A stretch of DNA of 64,000 bases from Saccharomyces uvarum (lineage: Eukaryota; Ascomycota; Saccharomycetes; Saccharomycetales; Saccharomycetaceae). The notes below the pieces were generated by a model. It saw only the letters and a program-made list of their open reading frames with translations, was not told where the DNA came from and searched no databases. Of this stretch, positions 50,462 through 60,421 are shown one piece after another (positions within the stretch are counted from its first letter, which is position 1; every line of letters starts with the position of its first letter). The position numbers and the translations under genes were made by a program. The DNA lies in contig OX365943.1 in the NCBI GenBank assembly GCA_947243795.1, forward strand, positions 806,001 to 870,000, in the 5' to 3' direction.

Positions 50462-52207
50462 ATGACCCAATATGAACGTGACCCCGAGTTGGTGAATTTT
50501 TTGTCGAAAGTAGAAGACTTGGACTCTAAAAGATACAATAGTAGTTCAATTACGAATTCAGGCAAACAACCCCTTTCGCCTGTGAAAAATGAGTCGCCAG
50601 CCTACAGGAGCGTTAGGAGAGCTAATACAACGGCAAGTGAAAACGAAGAACGCAGGAACAGGTCGCCCAATTTAGCTTACCGATCTGCTTATAATTATGA
50701 AATGACATTTTCTCCCAAGAAAACTCACTACTTATTAAAAGAGCTGGATCTTGAACGGGCGACACCGAACTCGAATTTGGATGGAACTCGCCCTCAAAAT
50801 GCAAAAGGATTTGTTATTTCCGAGGATGATTATTTACTTTTACAGAAAATGAAAGCTTCTCAATCACCCAATGATTGTAGTTGCAGTAAACCATCACCGT
50901 CCTTTAAAAGGGACCATCGCGTGCCCAGTCGAGGTCGACCTAGAGACGAGGAGATAGTTTCTGTTCAATATGATTTTGATTTCCAAGAGACAGCTCGTCT
51001 GCCCGCTTCTTCTTCTTCTTCCTCACCCACACCACCACCAATGCCCACCAGGCGCAGCCGTGTTCAAGTAATTGAAGATGAAGAGAAACCAATGCTCCCA
51101 ACAAGACCTGCTAAAGTGGAAGCCGTCGAACGCCCGCTACGAAGGATCACTAAGCCGGAATTGCCGGTGCCTGAGCCTGTCAAGCCCAAACCGCCTGTTT
51201 CACGTTCCACGAAGCCGACAAGCTTTCTAAACTCTTTGCAAGACAATAAGTTAACAATGGCAAATAGTCATGGTTCAGAAGTGGAGACTCCTACGAAAAT
51301 AGTAAAGAACTCTCACATTGATTACCTGGATTCCATACAATTAAAACCAGCCACTTTATCACCTACAATAAAAAGTAAGCCCAAGCCTACCCCCCCTTCT
51401 CCACCAGCGAAAAGGCTTCCCAGATCTGAAAGTTTTATTAATTCTGCATTGAATTCGAACTTAAAGGCAACATCTAATCCCTCTTTACCTGAAAAACCTC
51501 AGGAACTACGAAATGCAAAGCTGAACGCCCAAAGGGCGAAACCAAGCATACCGCCAAAGAAAGTAGAGCTAAACCTCGTGTTGCCTGACTTACGTCCTGT
51601 AGAAACTTCTTCAACGAAACAAAAATTCGAACACTCCATCGATTTACCTAAATTAAGATCCAGTAGCCGTAACGGCAAGAAACAAGAAGAGGATAGCATT
51701 CCAGAAGCAATTAAAAGCATTCAAAACTTAAAAAAGACAAAACATGAAAAGCCTGTAATTCCACAGAAGAAATCATTCTTAGCCAACGGCCTAAAACCTA
51801 CATCAGTTAAAACCGGCGATGATGTGAGCAAGCTAAAAATTAATGAGCCGGAAGCTCTTTCGCTGAGAAATAATCTTAAAAAGAGCCCCCCAAAAGCACC
51901 AGAACGTAAGATTTCCATGCCAGAAGCATTACGAAGAATCGAATTAATGAAAAAATCGAAAACTGAGCCTGCGCTGGAGCCTGCGAAGGAACTTAGTATA
52001 AACGCAAGATTGGATGCAATAATTGCGTCCAAGAATTTGAGGTCAGCCAATACTGTACCGGAGTTTAACAGTGTTAAAACCAATGCTAAGACTTCTAACG
52101 ACGTTAGTGTATCCAAAGGGGACGTAGCAAAGGCAACGAAACCCCTGGTTCACTTCAACAAAAATAGGACCCGTGGTCCCAGAAGAAAACCTCCAACACA
52201 CGTATGA
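50462..52207 (+). CDS. BSP1: Bsp1, actin patch/ring adaptor
   Basis: 581 residues (576 in S. cerevisiae). Mostly disordered, with many Pro/Lys/Ser-rich segments such as PPPMPTRRSR and SPPAKRLPR. Low-complexity SSSSSSSPTPPP lies near 180-195. The C-terminus, RGPRRKPPTHV, carries the short motif that binds capping protein Cap1/2. Bsp1 connects synaptojanins (Sjl2/Inp52, Inp53) and Iqg1 to actin patches and the cytokinetic ring. The start MTQYERDPELVNFLSKVEDL is the best conserved part along with the tail. Confidence 0.95.
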   Translation: MTQYERDPELVNFLSKVEDLDSKRYNSSSITNSGKQPLSPVKNESPAYRSVRRANTTASENEERRNRSPNLAYRSAYNYEMTFSPKKTHYLLKELDLERATPNSNLDGTRPQNAKGFVISEDDYLLLQKMKASQSPNDCSCSKPSPSFKRDHRVPSRGRPRDEEIVSVQYDFDFQETARLPASSSSSSPTPPPMPTRRSRVQVIEDEEKPMLPTRPAKVEAVERPLRRITKPELPVPEPVKPKPPVSRSTKPTSFLNSLQDNKLTMANSHGSEVETPTKIVKNSHIDYLDSIQLKPATLSPTIKSKPKPTPPSPPAKRLPRSESFINSALNSNLKATSNPSLPEKPQELRNAKLNAQRAKPSIPPKKVELNLVLPDLRPVETSSTKQKFEHSIDLPKLRSSSRNGKKQEEDSIPEAIKSIQNLKKTKHEKPVIPQKKSFLANGLKPTSVKTGDDVSKLKINEPEALSLRNNLKKSPPKAPERKISMPEALRRIELMKKSKTEPALEPAKELSINARLDAIIASKNLRSANTVPEFNSVKTNAKTSNDVSVSKGDVAKATKPLVHFNKNRTRGPRRKPPTHV

Positions 52208-52444
52208 ATACGCGGCTCGCTTCTGTATTGTACCTATGCGCAAGCACATATAATGTAATAATAAATAATACGATAACCTAATATTTGTATCTGTCCAGTT
52301 ATTACCGTCACTTCCCACGTTAAAATAATAGCAATTCTCCCCTTATGAATATGAAGAAATATATATAATTTGTTCTATGCACTCTTTTACTGGAAACAAC
52401 AACAGCAAACATTAAGGTCATCCACACTTGCAAATATCACTATC

Positions 52445-53050
52445 ATGGCTTGGACTAGCACATTACCGGAGCACCTATTGAATCTGATCAAGAATTCCAA
52501 GTATGTTCACGTGGCTACCTGCTCTAAAGAGTGTATCCCCTCAGTTGCATTGATGAACTATATCTACGTACCAGGTGAAAAATTGTTTGGCCAAACGGAC
52601 ATCAAGAACGACTACATTATTTTTGTTACTCCTGAGAATACGCAAAAGTTTAATAACATCAAGGAAAACCCCAAAGTGGCTTTACTGTTTCATGATTGGA
52701 TCATCGCCAATAATTTGTCAGTAGGGAAGGAAAGCATATCCGAGACTCCAACCCCAACACCCGTTCCCCAAGACGAACAACGCCAAAGCAAGCTTTTGAA
52801 TTTGTTGCAGGAGCTTAACCAAGCTGAATTGAACCAGATGAGTGCGTCTATCGGGGGCCAAACTGAAATCATAGATCCAGGAAGTGAAGAATCAAAATAC
52901 TATAAGGACTTAATACTAAAGGCTAATCCTGATGCCAGAGCCTTTATATTTGAAGAAAACACTGCTGTTATAAAAGTTAGAATTGATAACGCTAGAGTGT
53001 CCAATAATGAGAACAGAACAATGTTTTTAAGCAACGAAAAAAGTTCATAA
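52445..53050 (+). CDS. YPR172W: Pyridoxamine-phosphate oxidase-like protein
   Basis: 201 residues from the ATG at 52445 (about 200 in S. cerevisiae). An upstream in-frame ATG (52370) would add 25 residues; I chose MAWTSTLPEHLLNLI, the start that matches the known protein. The split beta-barrel FMN-binding fold of the PNPO-like family is seen in YVHVATCSKECIPSVALMNYIYV and ENPKVALLFHDW. The central insert (SETPTPTPVPQDEQRQ) is Pro/Gln-rich. Its paralogue is YLR456W. The enzymatic activity has not been shown, and catalytic residues of true PNPO are incomplete. Confidence 0.92.
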   Translation: MAWTSTLPEHLLNLIKNSKYVHVATCSKECIPSVALMNYIYVPGEKLFGQTDIKNDYIIFVTPENTQKFNNIKENPKVALLFHDWIIANNLSVGKESISETPTPTPVPQDEQRQSKLLNLLQELNQAELNQMSASIGGQTEIIDPGSEESKYYKDLILKANPDARAFIFEENTAVIKVRIDNARVSNNENRTMFLSNEKSS

Positions 53051-53111
53051 TCATAGCAAGAAACTCACTCTCCCTTTCCTTTTTTATCTTTATCTGTTTT
53101 GCATAATTTTC

Positions 53112-53122
53112 ATTTATATTTA
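53112..53122 (+). other. ARS consensus match (candidate origin element)
   Basis: ATTTATATTTA is a perfect 11/11 core, with 15/17 in the extended form, between the convergent 3' ends of YPR172W and VPS4. The small 138-base gap and poor B-element room make origin activity uncertain. Confidence 0.3.
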
Positions 53123-53188
53123 ATTTTTCTGTTTTTTCTTTTGACGTACACAAAAAAATCTACATTAATACATTAATTAATTGACTAG

Positions 53189-54502
53189 TTAGTTACCTTC
53201 TTGGCCAAAATCTCTTGTGAACTGTTCTTGTTTCAGTAGATCATCCTCGTTAACGGTAGGTCTTGTCGACTTGATGGCCTTCAAGAAATCCTTTATGGTA
53301 AGATCGGGTTCTTTTAGTTCGTCAGCTTCAATATCAGTCCAACTCATTTCAATGGCCTCATCATCACCTGGAGAGCACGGCGTTAGTTTCTTTGAATCGT
53401 CTTCCTCTGTGGAGACATCCTTAAAATGAGTGGCGCCCTGAATCTTCCTTATTGGCTGCATCAGAGCATCTTTTACCACCACGGCAATATCACTCCCGGA
53501 ATAACCTTCAGTCATCCCACCCAAAGTTCTATAATCTTCTTTGGTCAATAAGCAGGGGGTGTCGCCGACGTTAATCTCGAACATAGTGGTTCTTGCCGCT
53601 AAATCTGGCAATGGTATGTATATTCTTCTTTCGAATCTTCTTCTGATGGCACTGTCTAGTTGCCATGGAATATTCGTGGCACCGAGGACCAATACGCCTT
53701 GGGAGTCATTTCCTACGCCATTCATTTGTACTAGCAACTCGGTTTTAATTCTTCTACTTGCTTCACTTTCCCCTTCACCTCTGGTCCCTGTCAGCGCATC
53801 AACTTCATCAATGAAGATGATAGAAGGCTTGTTTTCTCTAGCCATGGCAAACAACTGTTTCACCAGTTTTTCAGATTCACCCATCCATTTGGAGACCAAG
53901 TCACTAGAACTAACACTGAAGAAAGTAGAATTGGCCTCTGTAGCCACAGCTTTCGCCAAGTACGATTTACCCGTACCTGGTGGTCCGTATAATAAAATCC
54001 CTGAGGTGGGCTTACGATTACCTTTGAATAAATGTGGGAACTTCACAGGTAAGATAACGGCTTCCTTAAGAGCCTCTTTAGCTCCTTCCAGCCCAGCCAC
54101 GTCTTCCCATTTGACATTAGGCTTCTCGGATAGGATAGCACTCGATAGAGCACCCCTTAGCTTTTTGTTGTCCTCACCGCCGTTATCCTCACCTTCCTCT
54201 TGCGAGATTTTCTTATTACCACTGGTGGAACCACTACCGGCACTAGGGGACTTTTTCCCCCCACTTGTCTCGTCATTTTCCAAATGTTTCTTCAATTGCT
54301 CTGCACGGTTCAGATACTCTGTGAACTTCGCTCTTATCAACTCCTTCGACTTGGGGTTCTTTTCGTACTTCAAAGCCAACATCAGATAGTCTAATCCGTT
54401 GTAGTATGCCGTATAAGCCTCTTCATACTGTGTTGCTGTGTCCAGATCAATGGCCTTTTGGACCAGCTCTATCCCCTTGCTCAAAAAATCTCCCGTGCTC
54501 AT
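53189..54502 (-). CDS. VPS4: Vps4, AAA-ATPase of ESCRT disassembly
   Basis: 437 residues from the ATG at 54502, identical in length to S. cerevisiae Vps4. The frame is open for 49 more codons upstream, but the family start is [18 protein letters not shown], the MIT domain (1-80) that binds ESCRT-III. A linker follows, then the AAA domain: Walker A GPPGTGKS with Lys179, Walker [11 protein letters not shown] with Glu233, and [20 protein letters not shown] with Arg fingers. The beta domain for Vta1 lies near 360-400. It disassembles ESCRT-III at endosomes. The upstream extension is probably unused. Confidence 0.97.
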   Translation of the reverse strand: MSTGDFLSKGIELVQKAIDLDTATQYEEAYTAYYNGLDYLMLALKYEKNPKSKELIRAKFTEYLNRAEQLKKHLENDETSGGKKSPSAGSGSTSGNKKISQEEGEDNGGEDNKKLRGALSSAILSEKPNVKWEDVAGLEGAKEALKEAVILPVKFPHLFKGNRKPTSGILLYGPPGTGKSYLAKAVATEANSTFFSVSSSDLVSKWMGESEKLVKQLFAMARENKPSIIFIDEVDALTGTRGEGESEASRRIKTELLVQMNGVGNDSQGVLVLGATNIPWQLDSAIRRRFERRIYIPLPDLAARTTMFEINVGDTPCLLTKEDYRTLGGMTEGYSGSDIAVVVKDALMQPIRKIQGATHFKDVSTEEDDSKKLTPCSPGDDEAIEMSWTDIEADELKEPDLTIKDFLKAIKSTRPTVNEDDLLKQEQFTRDFGQEGN

Positions 54503-54698
54503 CGATACTCCATCCACTATAGGCTCGCTGTGATGCCTCTTTTGCTTTATCGTATCTTCAACCCATGATAGATCGTCCAATTTCTGAGGTTCTTGTTTTT
54601 TTTTCACCCAGCGGGGGTTGCCCGAAAGCAATGCAATAAATAATATCAAGCAAAATATATGTACAGAAAAGAAACATTGTGGACATAGTGTGGTTATT

Positions 54699-55364
54699 TT
54701 ATTTGGCCTGGGAAAGAGACTCCTCAGTGGGGGATTCTCTGAGGATATTCGTCTGGGGTAGTTTCGGGTACTTTGCGTAAAAGTTAGGGCCCTTGGGGGG
54801 CTGCAATGCCGAGAGTGGTCTTTGGCGAGACTGGAGCGGCGACATGTGGATCGGACTCGAAGTCACTAATGGGTTCACCGCTCTCACTGGAGAGGGTGGC
54901 AAAATTTCAGTGGGCTTGAGGTTGTCCCGTTCAATGTTTTTCATGTCTCTGCGGGACTCGAGGTATCTTTGGTCGATGTTGGCATCGTCCAGCACCGATT
55001 GCAGCAAATGGCACTTCTCCTTGACAAACTGTAGTTCCTTTTGCGTGGATTGTAGTTGCTGTTGTAGTTGCGCGAATTTGGCTTGCCATTGCAAAGGCAC
55101 ACAGTCGTAAGGAGACGCAGACGAAGAGGCTATGCCTTCTTCTTTGTCCTGGGCGGGTGTTCCCCACACACGTTCCCGGATCATTGCAAACACCTTCGCA
55201 ACGCTGAACCCAAACGCATGCTGCTGAGCCCTTTTCTTCGAGATATTCTTGTAGTTCTTGGAACGTGTCCTCTGCGAAGCGTGCCGGACCTTGCTTCTTT
55301 CACGAGATACGGACCCTAACTTGCGGTTCTTTTGTGTTCCTGGTGCCTTATCTTGAATTCCCAT
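54699..55364 (-). CDS. CSA1: Csa1, Cdc5 anchor at the spindle pole body
   Basis: 221 residues from the ATG at 55364, the length of YPR174C. The frame is open for 38 codons further upstream, but [15 protein letters not shown] is the known start. The N-terminal half is basic; a short coiled coil lies at about 95-135 ([20 protein letters not shown]). The C-terminal half has S-S/T-P polo-box docking-type sites (TSSPIHMSP). It is the paralogue of NBP1. It is divergent with DPB2 and shares the MCB-containing region. Confidence 0.9.
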   Translation of the reverse strand: MGIQDKAPGTQKNRKLGSVSRERSKVRHASQRTRSKNYKNISKKRAQQHAFGFSVAKVFAMIRERVWGTPAQDKEEGIASSSASPYDCVPLQWQAKFAQLQQQLQSTQKELQFVKEKCHLLQSVLDDANIDQRYLESRRDMKNIERDNLKPTEILPPSPVRAVNPLVTSSPIHMSPLQSRQRPLSALQPPKGPNFYAKYPKLPQTNILRESPTEESLSQAK

Positions 55365-55498
55365 TGTGACTCTCAATACCAAACCAACCTTCTTTGCCTT
55401 CTCTAGACCTGCACTATCGTGATTCTGTTCTTTCCATCTCTCTTCAAGATGGAATCCAAAAAAGAAAAAAAGTAACAAAAAAGAGTCGAAATGGCGCG

Positions 55499-55504
55499 AC
55501 GCGT
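55499..55504. promoter_or_regulatory. MCB site (ACGCGT) of DPB2/CSA1
   Basis: A perfect MluI cell cycle box in the 276-base divergent region, 137 bases before the DPB2 start. DPB2 is a G1/S gene expressed under MBF. CSA1, on the other side, may share the site. Confidence 0.8.
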
Positions 55505-55640
55505 TAATTCCTCGCGTGAAATAATAGCATGAAATATTTCAGTTGGCCATACTTGGCATGTCCAGAGTTGAGATGCCTTTGGATATCCGGATTGCTTACG
55601 TCTGCAAAGTCAAGTCTCACAATAAGCATTTGAGCGTGAG

Positions 55641-57701
55641 ATGTTTAGTTCAGGGAACGTTCTGCCTGTGAAAATCCAGCCTCCCCTGCTCAGGCCATTG
55701 GCTTACAGAGTTCTGTCAAGAAAATATGGTCTATCGATTAAGTCCGATGGGTTATCTGCTCTGGCAGAGTTTGTCGGCACTAACATAGGCACCAATTGGA
55801 GACAAGGGTCTGCCACGATAAGATTCCTCGAGCAATTTGCGACGGTGTGGAAGCAACAGGAAAGAGGACTGTTCATCGACCAAGACGGGGTTAAAGAGGT
55901 GATCCAGGAGATGAAAGAGCGTGAGAAGGCTGAATGGAGCCATGAACACTCTACCCAGCACGGCGATGATATACTGAGGCAGAGTGACGATGACGGCGAC
56001 GATGACATGCCCATGGCGGCTGATTCCTCTTTACAAAATGCATTATTATCTTCACCCATTCGAGCCCCCATCGATGAGAACGAACATGACGTTTCTTCCA
56101 GGTTAGAAAAATCTAAAAACCTGGACTGGAGGGACTATTTCAAAGTTATCAATGCTTCACAGCAACAAAGGTTCTCATATAATCCCCGTAAAATGCAGTT
56201 TATTTTCGTTCCAAATAAAAAGGAGAATTTATTAGGCAGTAGTACGGGATTTCTACCTGATATTACAGATAAAGTACAAATGTTTCTGACAAGATATTAT
56301 CTCACCAACGATAGAGTCATGAGAAACGAGAACTTCCAAAACAGCGACATGTTCAATCCATTGTCCTCTATGGTGTCGCTACAAAACGAACTGTCCAGTG
56401 CAGGCCAAAACCAGCAATTCAATAGCATGAATATCACACCAATTAAGAATTTGCTAGGTAGAGATGCTCAAAATTTTTTAATATTGGGCCTCTTGAACAT
56501 GAACTTCAAGGGCAATTGGTCAATAGAAGATCCTTCTGGCTCTGTAGAAATTGACATTTCACAAACTATCCCTACACAGGGCCATTACTATGCACCAGGT
56601 TGCATGGTTCTTGTAGAAGGTATATACTACTCGGTGGGGAATAAATTCCACGTCACTTCCATAACTTTACCTCCTGGTGAAAGAAGAGAAATTACATTGG
56701 AGACCATGGGTAACTTGGATCTTCTAGGTATACATGGTCTCTCCAATAACAACTTTATTGCTCGTTTGGACAAAGATTTGAAAATCAGATTACATCTATT
56801 AGAAAAGGAATTAACCGACCACAGATTCGCTATTCTCGGCGCTGATTTATTCTTGGATGATTTGAGAATTATAACTGCACTGAGTAAAATATTACAAAAG
56901 TTGAATGATGATCCGCCAACATTGTTGATTTGGCAAGGTTCCTTTACTTCAGTCCCCGTTTTCGCCTCAATGAGTAGTCGGAACGTAAGTAGTTCAACCC
57001 AATATAAGAACAATTTTGATGCTTTAGCTACGCTACTGTCGCGATACGACAATTTGACTGAAAGCACCACAATGATATTCATTCCAGGCCCTAATGATCT
57101 GTGGGGGTCAATGATCTCACTTGGGGCGAACGGCATATTACCGCAGGATGCTATTCCTAGTGTGTTTACTAAAAAAATGAACAAAGTTTGCAAAAATATT
57201 ATCTGGAGTTCAAACCCAACAAGGATAGCGTACTTATCGCAAGAAATAGTACTTTTCAGAGACGATTTGACTGAAAGATTCAAAAGACACCATTTGGAAT
57301 TTGCATTTAATGAGAGTGAAGAATCATATACTGATAGCACTAATTCGATAACCAAAGATACTGATATCGTGCCAATCGATGAATTAGTGAAAAATCCAGA
57401 TCAACTACCACAAAAAGTTCAAGAATCAAGAAAGCTCGTGAAAACTATATTAGACCAAGGCCATTTATCACCCTTTGTTGATTCTATACGCCCAATTTCT
57501 TGGGATTTAGATCATACTTTAACACTCTGCCCCATACCATCCACATTGATCCTATGTGACACTACGTCAGCACAATTTGATTTGACGTACAACGGCTGTA
57601 AAGTCATTAACCCTGGAAGTTTTATTCACAATAGACGTGCGAGGTATATGGAATATATTCCATCCACAAAGAAAACTATACAGGAGGAAATATATTTCTA
57701 A
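55641..57701 (+). CDS. DPB2: Dpb2, second subunit of DNA polymerase epsilon
   Basis: 686 residues (689 in S. cerevisiae). The N-terminal domain (about 1-95) binds the GINS complex and starts MFSSGNVLPVKIQPPLL. After an acidic linker come the OB fold and the inactive calcineurin-like phosphodiesterase domain of B-family polymerase subunits (about 290-686), with GPNDLWGS, and VINPGSFIHNRRARYMEY at the end. It is essential for leading-strand synthesis and CMG assembly. An MCB upstream fits S-phase expression. It is 62 bases from the BET2 3' end. Confidence 0.97.
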   Translation: MFSSGNVLPVKIQPPLLRPLAYRVLSRKYGLSIKSDGLSALAEFVGTNIGTNWRQGSATIRFLEQFATVWKQQERGLFIDQDGVKEVIQEMKEREKAEWSHEHSTQHGDDILRQSDDDGDDDMPMAADSSLQNALLSSPIRAPIDENEHDVSSRLEKSKNLDWRDYFKVINASQQQRFSYNPRKMQFIFVPNKKENLLGSSTGFLPDITDKVQMFLTRYYLTNDRVMRNENFQNSDMFNPLSSMVSLQNELSSAGQNQQFNSMNITPIKNLLGRDAQNFLILGLLNMNFKGNWSIEDPSGSVEIDISQTIPTQGHYYAPGCMVLVEGIYYSVGNKFHVTSITLPPGERREITLETMGNLDLLGIHGLSNNNFIARLDKDLKIRLHLLEKELTDHRFAILGADLFLDDLRIITALSKILQKLNDDPPTLLIWQGSFTSVPVFASMSSRNVSSSTQYKNNFDALATLLSRYDNLTESTTMIFIPGPNDLWGSMISLGANGILPQDAIPSVFTKKMNKVCKNIIWSSNPTRIAYLSQEIVLFRDDLTERFKRHHLEFAFNESEESYTDSTNSITKDTDIVPIDELVKNPDQLPQKVQESRKLVKTILDQGHLSPFVDSIRPISWDLDHTLTLCPIPSTLILCDTTSAQFDLTYNGCKVINPGSFIHNRRARYMEYIPSTKKTIQEEIYF

Positions 57702-57763
57702 ATAATGCATTTAAATAAAGAAAAATTAATACTATCGAAGAAGAACGGGCAATGCCCATCTAT

Positions 57764-58735
57764 TTATGGATATTTTTTAAACTTGGCTGTGATGGAGCTT
57801 GGCATACAATATACAGGATCTACTGGAACTAGGTCATCGTACCCCATTAAACTTAGACCAGCAACCCCAAAGACAGTATGGAAAACATCAACTTCATTTC
57901 CAGGTCTATCACTTATTCCGCCCTTTTTCTCATCTTGACAATTTAGTATGAACCCAGTCAGTTTCTCGTAATTTATCCAGTCCAGTCTATCAATAATAGC
58001 CAATGAAGATAAAACCCACCAACTGTAACAGACATCAGGTAGTTTACTTGGCCTACCGTTCAATCCACCTTCTGGTAATTGCCGTTCGCAAAGCCACCAT
58101 CCAATCTCTTCTAATTGATCATGACTTAGCTTGTCTAACTTGTTGGCAATAGCCAAAGCACCAAGACACGTAAATACTTGCGCTGCGTGTGATTCAGCAC
58201 TAGGGCACAATCCAAACCCGCCGTCAAAATTATAACACTTTAGTACAAATTCCACCGCAAGATCAACCACTTCCTGCGTCAACTCACCCAAAATTGACAG
58301 CGCACTCAACGCCGTGTAAACAAATCTTGTATCGACTTCACCAAACCTGTCACCTTGAAATGAGCCATCTTCCAATTGGTTGCCACGAATAAATGCAACC
58401 AATCGAGTTTTACGCTCTTCGCCAAGAACATCTAAAGCATCATACGTGGCCAAAATCTGCACCCCAGACAATGTAGTCAATAAATGTGCATCATGCCTTG
58501 GAAATGGTGCAAATGCGCCATATTTATCGTCCCAGCAGCTGAGTACAAACGATATGACCTCGTCTTTTGCAAATGTCTCCGGAGAATCAAGCATACATAG
58601 GGCTGTGAGCCCCCAATACATCCCATTTAAACGAAGATGTTCCGTGAGCCAGTATTCAAAATTGTGTTTCTTGGTATCTAGTGATTCAATGTAACGAATA
58701 TGTTTCTCCTTAAGCAACGCAGGTAGTCCCGACAT
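57764..58735 (-). CDS. BET2: Bet2, beta subunit of Rab geranylgeranyltransferase
   Basis: 323 residues from the ATG at 58735 (325 in S. cerevisiae). An upstream in-frame ATG adds 11 residues that I do not choose. Prenyltransferase beta repeats form an alpha-alpha barrel; zinc ligands are expected in DWINYE-type and GGLNGRPSKLPDVCYSWW (Asp and Cys) and DVFHTVFGVAG (His). FDGGFGLCP is a typical repeat. With Bet4 and the escort Mrs6 it geranylgeranylates Ypt1, Sec4 and other Rabs. It is divergent with PRP4. Confidence 0.96.
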   Translation of the reverse strand: MSGLPALLKEKHIRYIESLDTKKHNFEYWLTEHLRLNGMYWGLTALCMLDSPETFAKDEVISFVLSCWDDKYGAFAPFPRHDAHLLTTLSGVQILATYDALDVLGEERKTRLVAFIRGNQLEDGSFQGDRFGEVDTRFVYTALSALSILGELTQEVVDLAVEFVLKCYNFDGGFGLCPSAESHAAQVFTCLGALAIANKLDKLSHDQLEEIGWWLCERQLPEGGLNGRPSKLPDVCYSWWVLSSLAIIDRLDWINYEKLTGFILNCQDEKKGGISDRPGNEVDVFHTVFGVAGLSLMGYDDLVPVDPVYCMPSSITAKFKKYP

Positions 58736-58841
58736 CTCGACAAACTTTGAGTTGGGTGGGTAATACACATTACTATTGGGAATAGCGCTTGTATACCACT
58801 TAATGTCTTAATACTATTATTATTGCTATTACCAGTTAGAC

Positions 58842-58854
58842 GTCACTCGCCACG
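58842..58854 (+). promoter_or_regulatory. Abf1 site between BET2 and PRP4
   Basis: GTCACTCGCCACG matches the Abf1 consensus RTCRYNNNNNACG at every fixed position. It lies centrally between the two divergent starts, where Abf1 would set the shared nucleosome-free region. Confidence 0.75.
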
Positions 58855-58967
58855 AATATGTTAAATATGAAGAATAAGTCATTATAAGCTTACTACATGA
58901 TCTCCAATTGACAATTCACAGCAAAACTGAGGCTCATATTCGATGACAGTACTTGGCCAAAAGGGGT

Positions 58968-60365
58968 ATGAATAAAGGTGTTTCATTTGAGAATCTCCCA
59001 GTGGATTTGCAACATAAGAGCGTTACACAAGATGAAAGCACCGCTGATATATTAAGCCAGTTACCACATGAACGCTTACAAGATGTCCTTAAGAAGGTGC
59101 CAGAAGATGACCTTGAAGTGAGAAAAGTATTATTGTTATTGAAACAGCCAGAAGTGGTAGAGAATGAAGATGTGCAGCAGAGAAGGACACGATTGGCTGA
59201 AGCGCTGATAACTGACGAAATTGATCCCGCTGGTATTCCGAATACGGCAGAAGTAAATACTGATGAGGAAGACGAGGAAGAAGACGAGGAATTTTTTACA
59301 CCAGCAACTTCTGAGCTCATCTCTGCCAGAAAATTTCTAGTAAAATATTCATTAGAGAGATCTCGAAAGAGGTTACAGGCAGAAATGCAAAGGCACCAAA
59401 ATTTCAATACAAAAAAAGAGTTACTTAGTCGACGTGCGGAATTAGACCGTATGGCAAATTTAGAACTTGCTGGCTCTCAGGTAGTATCTACTAGGCCTAT
59501 ATCAGCCGTTTCTTTATCGCCGGATAATGATTATATCGCAACTGGTAGTTGGGCAGGTGATGTTCGCATATTGAATTCTCAAACGCTACAACCGTTAGCA
59601 CAGAAACTCGATTCTCACGTGGGGAAAATTGGGGCTGTACAATGGCATCCTGAATCAAACAATCAAATAATTTCATGCGCGGAAGATGGACTCATCAAAA
59701 ACTTCCAATACTTAAACGAGGAAGGGGACTTACGATTATTGGGGGATCTTGTGGGACACGAAAGACGTGTTTCTGACTTGAAGTATCATCCCAGTGGTAA
59801 ATTTATAGGCAGTGCGTCTCACGATATGACTTGGAGGCTCTGGGATGCTTCCACGTATCAAGAGCTTCTATTGCAAGAAGGCCATGCCAAGGGTGTGTTT
59901 TGTTTGTCTTTCCAATGCGATGGGTCTCTTGTTTGCAGCGGTGGAATGGACTCTCTTGCGATGATATGGGACATACGATCTGGAAATAAGGTGATGTCTC
60001 TAACCGGACATTCAAAACCCGTCTATACTGTGGATTGGTCAACAAACGGATATCAAGTAGCCACCGGTGGTGGTGATGGATTGATCAATGTTTGGGATAT
60101 CAGGCAACGAGATGGTGGTCAAGTACACCAAATTTTGGCACACCGAAACATCGTTACTAAAGTTCAATTCTCAAAAGACGATAATGGCAAAAAACTCATA
60201 TCTTGTGGTTATGATAACCTGATTAATGTATATAGTAGTGATAATTGGTTGAAAGTGGCAAGCCTGGAAGGTCATACTGATAAAATTATCAGCTTGGATA
60301 TTTCAAATGACTCCAAATATTTAGTGAGTGGTGGTTGGGACAGGTCAGTCAAAATCTGGAATTGA
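58968..60365 (+). CDS. PRP4: Prp4, U4/U6 snRNP splicing factor
   Basis: 465 residues from the ATG at 58968, the same length as in S. cerevisiae. (The frame extends upstream only with non-ATG codons.) The N-terminus has the PRP4-like helical motif (ENLPVDLQHK to about 140) with an acidic run; the C-terminal 300 residues are seven WD40 repeats, such as LVGHERRVSDLKYHPSGKFIGSASHDMTWRLW and SGGWDRSVKIW. It binds Prp3 in the U4/U6 di-snRNP. It is convergent with HDA3, 56 bases apart. Confidence 0.97.
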   Translation: MNKGVSFENLPVDLQHKSVTQDESTADILSQLPHERLQDVLKKVPEDDLEVRKVLLLLKQPEVVENEDVQQRRTRLAEALITDEIDPAGIPNTAEVNTDEEDEEEDEEFFTPATSELISARKFLVKYSLERSRKRLQAEMQRHQNFNTKKELLSRRAELDRMANLELAGSQVVSTRPISAVSLSPDNDYIATGSWAGDVRILNSQTLQPLAQKLDSHVGKIGAVQWHPESNNQIISCAEDGLIKNFQYLNEEGDLRLLGDLVGHERRVSDLKYHPSGKFIGSASHDMTWRLWDASTYQELLLQEGHAKGVFCLSFQCDGSLVCSGGMDSLAMIWDIRSGNKVMSLTGHSKPVYTVDWSTNGYQVATGGGDGLINVWDIRQRDGGQVHQILAHRNIVTKVQFSKDDNGKKLISCGYDNLINVYSSDNWLKVASLEGHTDKIISLDISNDSKYLVSGGWDRSVKIWN

Positions 60366-60421
60366 TTGTGTTAGGATGTCTATTCGAGATTTACTTAGCT
60401 TTTTGTTTAGTATTGCATTAT

